From assembly GCF_900108185.1 (NCBI RefSeq), contig NZ_FNVA01000002.1, positions 372,001 through 436,000 of the forward strand: a stretch of 64,000 nucleotides of DNA. Direction: 5' to 3'. The notes under the pieces are model-generated. The model did not search any database, was not told the origin of the DNA, and worked only from the letters and a program-made list of their open reading frames with translations. The stretch comes from Bryocella elongata. GTDB taxonomy: Bacteria > Acidobacteriota > Terriglobia > Terriglobales > Acidobacteriaceae. The translations under genes were made by a program, and so were the position numbers. Below, in pieces: positions 59,265 through 64,000 of this stretch. Numbering within the stretch: position 1 is the first letter of the stretch; the number at the start of each line of letters is the position of its first letter.

Positions 59265-62200
59265 ATGCGCAAATTACTTCAGGTGGCTGCAGCGGTGGTT
59301 CTGCTCGCGATGGCGGGGCGGGGCACACCGGCGGCGGCACAAAACACGAACTCGGGCGACATCCGAGGCGTCGTCAGCGACTCTTCGGGCGCCGTGGTTC
59401 AGGGAGCCAGCGTTACTGTGCTGGACACGGAGAAGGGCGTCACGAAGGTCTACACGACCAACCAGGACGGCCTCTTCGATACCGGTCCGATCGTCACAGG
59501 CAACTACCGGATCACGGTGCAGAAGGATGGATTTTCGAGCTTCGTCCGCTCGTCGGTGACGCTTGAGGTTGGCACGATCACGATCAATGCGTCCTTGAAG
59601 CCGGGCGCAGTGACCGAGCAGGTGGTCGTGACGACCGACGTTCCGCTGATCCAGACGGAGACTGGTGAGCAGTCCACGACGCTGGTGGCGAACGAGATGC
59701 AGAAGCGGCCGAACGTGGGTCAGGACTGGGAGAACTTCGTGAAGTTCATCCCCGGATCTTCGAGCGCGGCGTCTTATTCCGGCGCGACGGGCCAGGCTAT
59801 TTCGGTGAACGGTAACCTGCCTTACAACGCGGTGCTGGCGGACGGCGCGTCCTCGGCGCTGTCGCACTCGGGCAACGCGGACGTCTCGGTCTTCGAGACG
59901 GTGCAGGAGGTCCAGGTGTCCACCTCGGCGTTCAGTGCGCAGTATGGCATTGGCGGCGTGGTGTTCAACCAGATCACGAAGGGCGGTTCGAACAGTTGGC
60001 ATGGCTCCTTGTACGAGTACGCGCAGAACGATGCGTTGAACTCGAAGAGCTACTTCCAGACGTCCAAGCCCTATCTTCGCTTTCATAACTTTGGGGGCTC
60101 GGTCTCGGGCCCGGCGCTGAAGGACAAGCTGTTCTTCTACTTCGACTACGACCAGACGATCAGCAAGAGTGCATCGACGGGTTATGCAACGGTGCCCACG
60201 CAGGCTATGCGTAACGGAGATTTCAGCGCTCTCGCTCCGATCTACCAGCCCGGTACGGGCGCTTACGTCACGTACAACGGCAAGACGTATATCAACCGCA
60301 CGCAGTATGCGAACAACAACATCGCGGCTCACATCGATCCCAGCGCCGCAAAGCTCCAGGCGCTGATTCCGCTGCCGAACTACAACGGGCCGCAGACGAC
60401 CGTAAACAGCGGCAGTGGCATTACCACGAACAATTACTATTACTCGATCCGCGGCACGAACCCGTTCAAGAAGTACTTCGGCCGCCTGGACTACGATGTT
60501 ACGCCGCACAACCGTATTACGGCGTCGGTGACACAGCATGACAACCCGGCGTTCTATCCCAACGCGTTCCCCTGCCCGGTGAACTGCTATGTGGGCGATG
60601 TGGATGGTTACAACTCGCAGATCACGGACGTCTGGAACATCAGCGACCACACCATCAACGAAGCTCGCCTTGGATACACCAATCAGCTGAACTTCTTCAC
60701 CCCGCAGACGGAGGGTTCCGGAGTGGGAGGAAAGTTCGGCGTGGGGTTCCTCGCAGCGGACATTCTTCCGACGATCAACATCAGCAGCTACACGGGCCTG
60801 GCGCCTGGCACGGCGGCTGTCTACAAGGAGCACAACTACGATCCGTCAGATGTGGTGACGATGATCCGTGGGAAGCATGTGTTGAAGTTCGGCGGCGAGT
60901 ACCTGATCTTCCAGGACAACTCGACGGCGTGGGGTAACATCAACGGCGCGACGTATGGCTTCACTGGTACGTACACCTCCTGCAGCTACTGCCAGCAGGC
61001 GGTGGGCGGCGGACAAACCTCCACGGGCAACGGCTACGCTGACTTCCTGCTGGGCACGGTGCAGAACTGGTCTGCCGGTGTAACGCCGGAGTTTGCGGGC
61101 CGCCAGAAGGCGCCGCAGATGTTTGTGCAGGATGACTGGAAGGTCAAGCCGAACCTGACGATCAACCTCGGACTGCGCTACCAGATCATGGAAGGGTGGA
61201 GCGACAACAAGAAGAACCAGAGCACATTTGATCCGCTGGTGCAGAACAGCCTGACGGGCACTCCGGGCGCGATATGGTTTGCGGTGAACAAGGACCACGG
61301 CCGTACCCAGCTGCAGGACAATGTGTACACGACGTTCCTTCCGCGCGTGGGCTTTGCCTGGCAGTTCCGTCCGGGCACGGTGATTCGCGGCGGCTACGGT
61401 CTGTACGCGTACCTCTGGAGCCTCGACACGTACGGCAGTGGTGAGGGCGCGGCGTTCGGCGGGAAAGGCTCTTTGAGCGATTCCACCAGCGGCCTGACCC
61501 CGATCGGCCAGCTTGCAACGACCACCAACTATCCGTACGTGACGGCCAGTACGTCGAACTCGGCGTTCAACGGCCAGAACGTAAGCATCAACGCGGAGAA
61601 CACGCCGACGGCGCGGATCCATCAGTACAACCTGTCGGTGCAGCGTCAGATTGGCGCCAATATGTCCGCGCAGATTGCGTACGTGGGAAGCCGTTCGGTG
61701 AACCTGGGCTTCAACGTCGACAACAACCAGGTACCGGCGTCGAAGCTGATCGCCGCGGCCACCAACACGAATGCTCAGCGTCCTTACACGCAATACGGCA
61801 CCATCGGCGGCAACATCTTCGACGCCGGTGCGAACTACAACTCGCTGCAGCTGGAGATGAACCGCCGGCTGTCGCGCAACATCGCGTTCCAGGCGAGCTA
61901 CGTGTGGTCGAAGTTCCTGGATGAGTTTGACTCGTCCGCTTGGGGCAGCCGTGGTGGTACCACCACGTACCAGAGCGCCTACGACGTCAGCTCGAACTAT
62001 GGACCGTCGAACTTTGACGCGCGCCATGCGTTCAAGGGGACGGCGTCGTATGTTCTGCCGTTCGGCAAAGGACAGATGTTCCTCAACCACAACGCGTTCC
62101 TGGACGAAGCAGTGGGTGGCTGGCAGCTCTCGGCCAACTTCTCCCTACAGACGGGCAATCCCTTCACTGTGACGGTCCCTGGCAGTCTCTCGGCTACGTA

Positions 62201-62651
62201 CGCCGGCTCGGGCAATCAGTACCCGAGCTATGCGGGTAACGCGAACCTGCCCAAGGGACAACGTACGCTGGCTCACTGGTACAACACCAGCTACCAGCGC
62301 AACTCGACGAACGGCGGACAGACGGTGCTGTTCGCTGGCGATACCGCGCCGGCGTTCATCATCCCTGAGTACGCCACGTTCGGCAACGTGCATCGCGACA
62401 GCGTGTACGGTCCTGGATACGAGTACTTCGACCTGTCGATGGGCAAGAGCTTCAACCTGTACAAGGAACGGTACAAGTTCCAGCTGCGCATCGATGCCAA
62501 CAACGTCCTCAATCACCCGACGTTCGCTCTGCCGGGCACCGGTCTGAACACTGGTAACGTGGGCTCCGGCAATACCGGAACCGCGGGCAAGATCACCGGT
62601 ACGATCGGCAGCGGACGCGTGATTCAACTTGGTGGCCGGTTCTCCTTCTAA
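59265..62651 (+). CDS. TonB-dependent receptor, Oar-like with carboxypeptidase-regulatory domain
   Basis: Protein of 1128 residues. Signal peptide ends near PAAAQ. A CarboxypepD_reg-like domain (about 30-110, GDIRGVVSDSSGAVVQGASVTVLDTEKG) is followed by the plug (about 120-240, with VSVFETVQEVQVSTSAFSAQYG and GGVVFNQITKGGSNSWHGSLYEYAQ) and a large beta barrel ending in aromatic VIQLGGRFSF. It is the long Oar type common in Acidobacteria. Imports a large substrate with TonB energy; no TonB gene is present. Operator-like repeats precede it. Confidence 0.93.
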   Translation: MRKLLQVAAAVVLLAMAGRGTPAAAQNTNSGDIRGVVSDSSGAVVQGASVTVLDTEKGVTKVYTTNQDGLFDTGPIVTGNYRITVQKDGFSSFVRSSVTLEVGTITINASLKPGAVTEQVVVTTDVPLIQTETGEQSTTLVANEMQKRPNVGQDWENFVKFIPGSSSAASYSGATGQAISVNGNLPYNAVLADGASSALSHSGNADVSVFETVQEVQVSTSAFSAQYGIGGVVFNQITKGGSNSWHGSLYEYAQNDALNSKSYFQTSKPYLRFHNFGGSVSGPALKDKLFFYFDYDQTISKSASTGYATVPTQAMRNGDFSALAPIYQPGTGAYVTYNGKTYINRTQYANNNIAAHIDPSAAKLQALIPLPNYNGPQTTVNSGSGITTNNYYYSIRGTNPFKKYFGRLDYDVTPHNRITASVTQHDNPAFYPNAFPCPVNCYVGDVDGYNSQITDVWNISDHTINEARLGYTNQLNFFTPQTEGSGVGGKFGVGFLAADILPTINISSYTGLAPGTAAVYKEHNYDPSDVVTMIRGKHVLKFGGEYLIFQDNSTAWGNINGATYGFTGTYTSCSYCQQAVGGGQTSTGNGYADFLLGTVQNWSAGVTPEFAGRQKAPQMFVQDDWKVKPNLTINLGLRYQIMEGWSDNKKNQSTFDPLVQNSLTGTPGAIWFAVNKDHGRTQLQDNVYTTFLPRVGFAWQFRPGTVIRGGYGLYAYLWSLDTYGSGEGAAFGGKGSLSDSTSGLTPIGQLATTTNYPYVTASTSNSAFNGQNVSINAENTPTARIHQYNLSVQRQIGANMSAQIAYVGSRSVNLGFNVDNNQVPASKLIAAATNTNAQRPYTQYGTIGGNIFDAGANYNSLQLEMNRRLSRNIAFQASYVWSKFLDEFDSSAWGSRGGTTTYQSAYDVSSNYGPSNFDARHAFKGTASYVLPFGKGQMFLNHNAFLDEAVGGWQLSANFSLQTGNPFTVTVPGSLSATYAGSGNQYPSYAGNANLPKGQRTLAHWYNTSYQRNSTNGGQTVLFAGDTAPAFIIPEYATFGNVHRDSVYGPGYEYFDLSMGKSFNLYKERYKFQLRIDANNVLNHPTFALPGTGLNTGNVGSGNTGTAGKITGTIGSGRVIQLGGRFSF

Positions 62652-62673
62652 GGGTGCTGCCTCCGCAACCCCG

Positions 62674-62712
62674 GGTGGGCGCGTGCAACTTCGCGTCCAC
62701 CTTTTCTTTTTT
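62674..62712 (+). terminator. Terminator after the TonB-dependent receptor gene
   Basis: GGTGGGCGCG, loop TGCAACTT, CGCGTCCACC (one G-T pair), TTTTCTTTTTT. Confidence 0.85.
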
Positions 62713-62748
62713 GCCGGGCCCAATGGTGCGGTGCTGTAATGGAGAACC

Positions 62749-63969
62749 ATGCTGGTTGTTGGAATGTACCGCCGCCATCTCGGGATCGGGCTCGTTGCGG
62801 CTGCGCTCTCCCTTGGCAGCGTCGCAGTCGCGCAGGGTGACAATGCGAGCCAGGCCCGCCAGCATGCTGTGCGCGCCGATGCCGCGCTCAAGGCTGGGCA
62901 CCCGGATCAGGCGATTCCAGAGTTCGAAGCGCTGCTTCGTATCGATCCGACGAATGTCGACGCGCAGGCCAACCTTGGTGTGCTGCTGTACTTCAAACAA
63001 CGCTTTGATTTGGCAGAGGAACACTTTCGCTCAGCGCTCGCAGGGGAGCCGTCGTTGAGCAAGATCCGAGGCCTGCTGGGCCTCAGCGAGCGGGCGCTGG
63101 GACAGCGCGATGCTGCGATTGACGATCTGCAGCAGGCTCTGCCGCAGCTGGATGAACCGAAGTTCGCGAAGCAAGTGGGGCTAGCTTTGCTTGAGCTGCA
63201 GAGCGCGAAGCAGGATCTTGCCGGGGCGGTTGCAACCGCGCAGCAGCTGCGCAGTAAGGCTCCGGAAGACCCCGAGATCTTGTATGCGAGTTATCGCACG
63301 GCCACGGACCTTGCGGGTGACTCGTTGCTGAGCCTGTCCCTCGCAGCGCCGAATTCGGGGCAGATGCAGATGGCGATCGCGCACGAGCTGCTGCGTGTAC
63401 GTGATCTGCCAGGAGCGATCGCGAGCTTTCGAAGAGCGATTGTTGCGAATCCTGCGCTTCCGGGGGTGCATTTTGAGCTGGCGGAGGCGCTGTATGCCTC
63501 GCCGAATACGGCGGACCACCCGTTGGCGGAGCAGGAGTATCGGAAGGCTGTCGCGGCGAACCCGCAGGATCTGCAGGCCAAGGTGCGACTGGCCGATGTG
63601 CTGGTCGAGCGCAGCGCGATGGACGAGGCTGCCGGGCTCTATCAGCAGGCCCTGAAGGCGAACCCTCACAATGTGGACGCAGCGGTAGGGTTAGCGCACA
63701 TCGACAGCGAGCGTGGCGATGACGCGGCGGCGCTGCCTCTGCTGGAGCAGGCGATTGCGGATGATCCTTCGAACATGCTGGCGCGGTTTCGTTTGAGCAC
63801 GGTGGATCGCAAACTGAAGCGGCTTGAAGATGCGAAGCGCGAGCTGGCGGAGTATCAGAAGCTCAAGGCGCTGAAGGACAAGCTGCGCGGGACATACAGC
63901 ACGATGAAGCTCGCGGCACCGGGAACGAGCGATGCGGAGACGCCTGAGTCCGGCGGGATGTCGCATTGA
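62749..63969 (+). CDS. Exported TPR-repeat protein
   Basis: ATG at 62749 (GGAG before it) gives 406 residues with signal peptide. At least six TPR units (AGHPDQAIPEFEALLRIDPTNVDAQANLGVLLYFKQRFDLAEEHFRSAL is the first clear one). A scaffold for protein contacts in the periplasm. The next start overlaps its stop (TGATG). Confidence 0.85.
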   Translation: MLVVGMYRRHLGIGLVAAALSLGSVAVAQGDNASQARQHAVRADAALKAGHPDQAIPEFEALLRIDPTNVDAQANLGVLLYFKQRFDLAEEHFRSALAGEPSLSKIRGLLGLSERALGQRDAAIDDLQQALPQLDEPKFAKQVGLALLELQSAKQDLAGAVATAQQLRSKAPEDPEILYASYRTATDLAGDSLLSLSLAAPNSGQMQMAIAHELLRVRDLPGAIASFRRAIVANPALPGVHFELAEALYASPNTADHPLAEQEYRKAVAANPQDLQAKVRLADVLVERSAMDEAAGLYQQALKANPHNVDAAVGLAHIDSERGDDAAALPLLEQAIADDPSNMLARFRLSTVDRKLKRLEDAKRELAEYQKLKALKDKLRGTYSTMKLAAPGTSDAETPESGGMSH

Positions 63970-64000
63970 TGCGTCGAGTGTGCGCGGGGCTTCTCTTCCT
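63969..64000 (+). CDS. Start of an exported protein (truncated by the window end)
   Basis: ATG at 63969 overlaps the TPR gene stop by one base (TGATG). Only ten codons are visible (MRRVCAGLLF), which look like the beginning of a signal peptide. The overlap suggests translational coupling with the TPR protein. Confidence 0.45.
   Translation, partial: MRRVCAGLLF

Overview
The window comes from a GC-rich heterotrophic bacterium. It is most likely a member of Acidobacteriota, class Terriglobia (Acidobacteriaceae). This is an inference from the gene content: a large Oar-like TonB-dependent receptor with a CarboxypepD_reg-type N-terminus, coproheme decarboxylase, a Tad pilus locus without linked pseudopilins, a CadC-like membrane regulator, a secreted GH28 pectinase and several small exported proteins of unknown family. 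No plasmid, phage or transposase gene is visible. The clearest sign of recent acquisition is a DUF4258/MqsA-like toxin-antitoxin pair that is visibly poorer in GC than its surroundings.

Layout. 1-3.5 kb: the 5' part of a lipoprotein gene and two tandem paralogous GAF histidine kinases. 4.2-13.7 kb: mostly minus-strand genes that together supply all parts of a sulfur-carrier route to cysteine: MoeZ-like E1-rhodanese, a CysO/MoaD-like carrier with an unusual Cys-rich tail after its diglycine, a JAMM peptidase and a CysM-like synthase. Interleaved are coproheme decarboxylase, a GH28 enzyme, an MshEN-AAA ATPase, the toxin-antitoxin pair and a DinB-like protein. 14-24 kb: housekeeping genes (rsmI, rsmD, thiL), a site-2-protease homologue that has lost its zinc ligands, an M23 peptidase, and an AraC regulator divergent from a sugar-nucleotide-epimerase-like SDR. 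24.2-28 kb: XRE regulator, NfeD, flotillin and PspA, a probable membrane-integrity module with a strong promoter overlapped by a perfect palindrome. 28-33.3 kb: TspO-like protein, a PQQ-type sugar dehydrogenase and an exported protein next to two paralogues. 33.5-38.9 kb: the ancient translation neighbourhood tRNA-Thr, Tyr, Thr, Gly, rpmG, tRNA-Trp, secE, nusG, rplK, but without tuf and without rplA after rplK. 41.5-50 kb: Tad pilus operon (flp, tadV, rcpC, rcpA, tadZ, tadA, tadB, tadC), followed by a 30-residue membrane peptide gene and a DUF192 gene. 50.8-55.3 kb: minus-strand membrane glycosyltransferase/GtrA/CDP-alcohol phosphotransferase operon. 55.5-64 kb: CadC-like regulator, secreted adenosine deaminase, TonB-dependent receptor with operator-like repeats in its leader, a TPR protein and the start of one more gene.

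A second layer of information lies between the genes. At least three families of short palindromic repeats are scattered through the window. In the best of them, nine copies keep the hairpin and a GGGGCACCC tail while the stem sequence changes on both sides at once. There are also G-rich near-tandem word repeats, and some repeats of both kinds sit inside coding sequence (rsmI, thiL, the XRE gene). Rho-independent terminators mark most transcription unit ends.

All functions are read from protein motifs by eye; no database search was possible. Start codons were chosen by Shine-Dalgarno position, overlap with neighbours and family length, and are stated where they differ from the longest frame.
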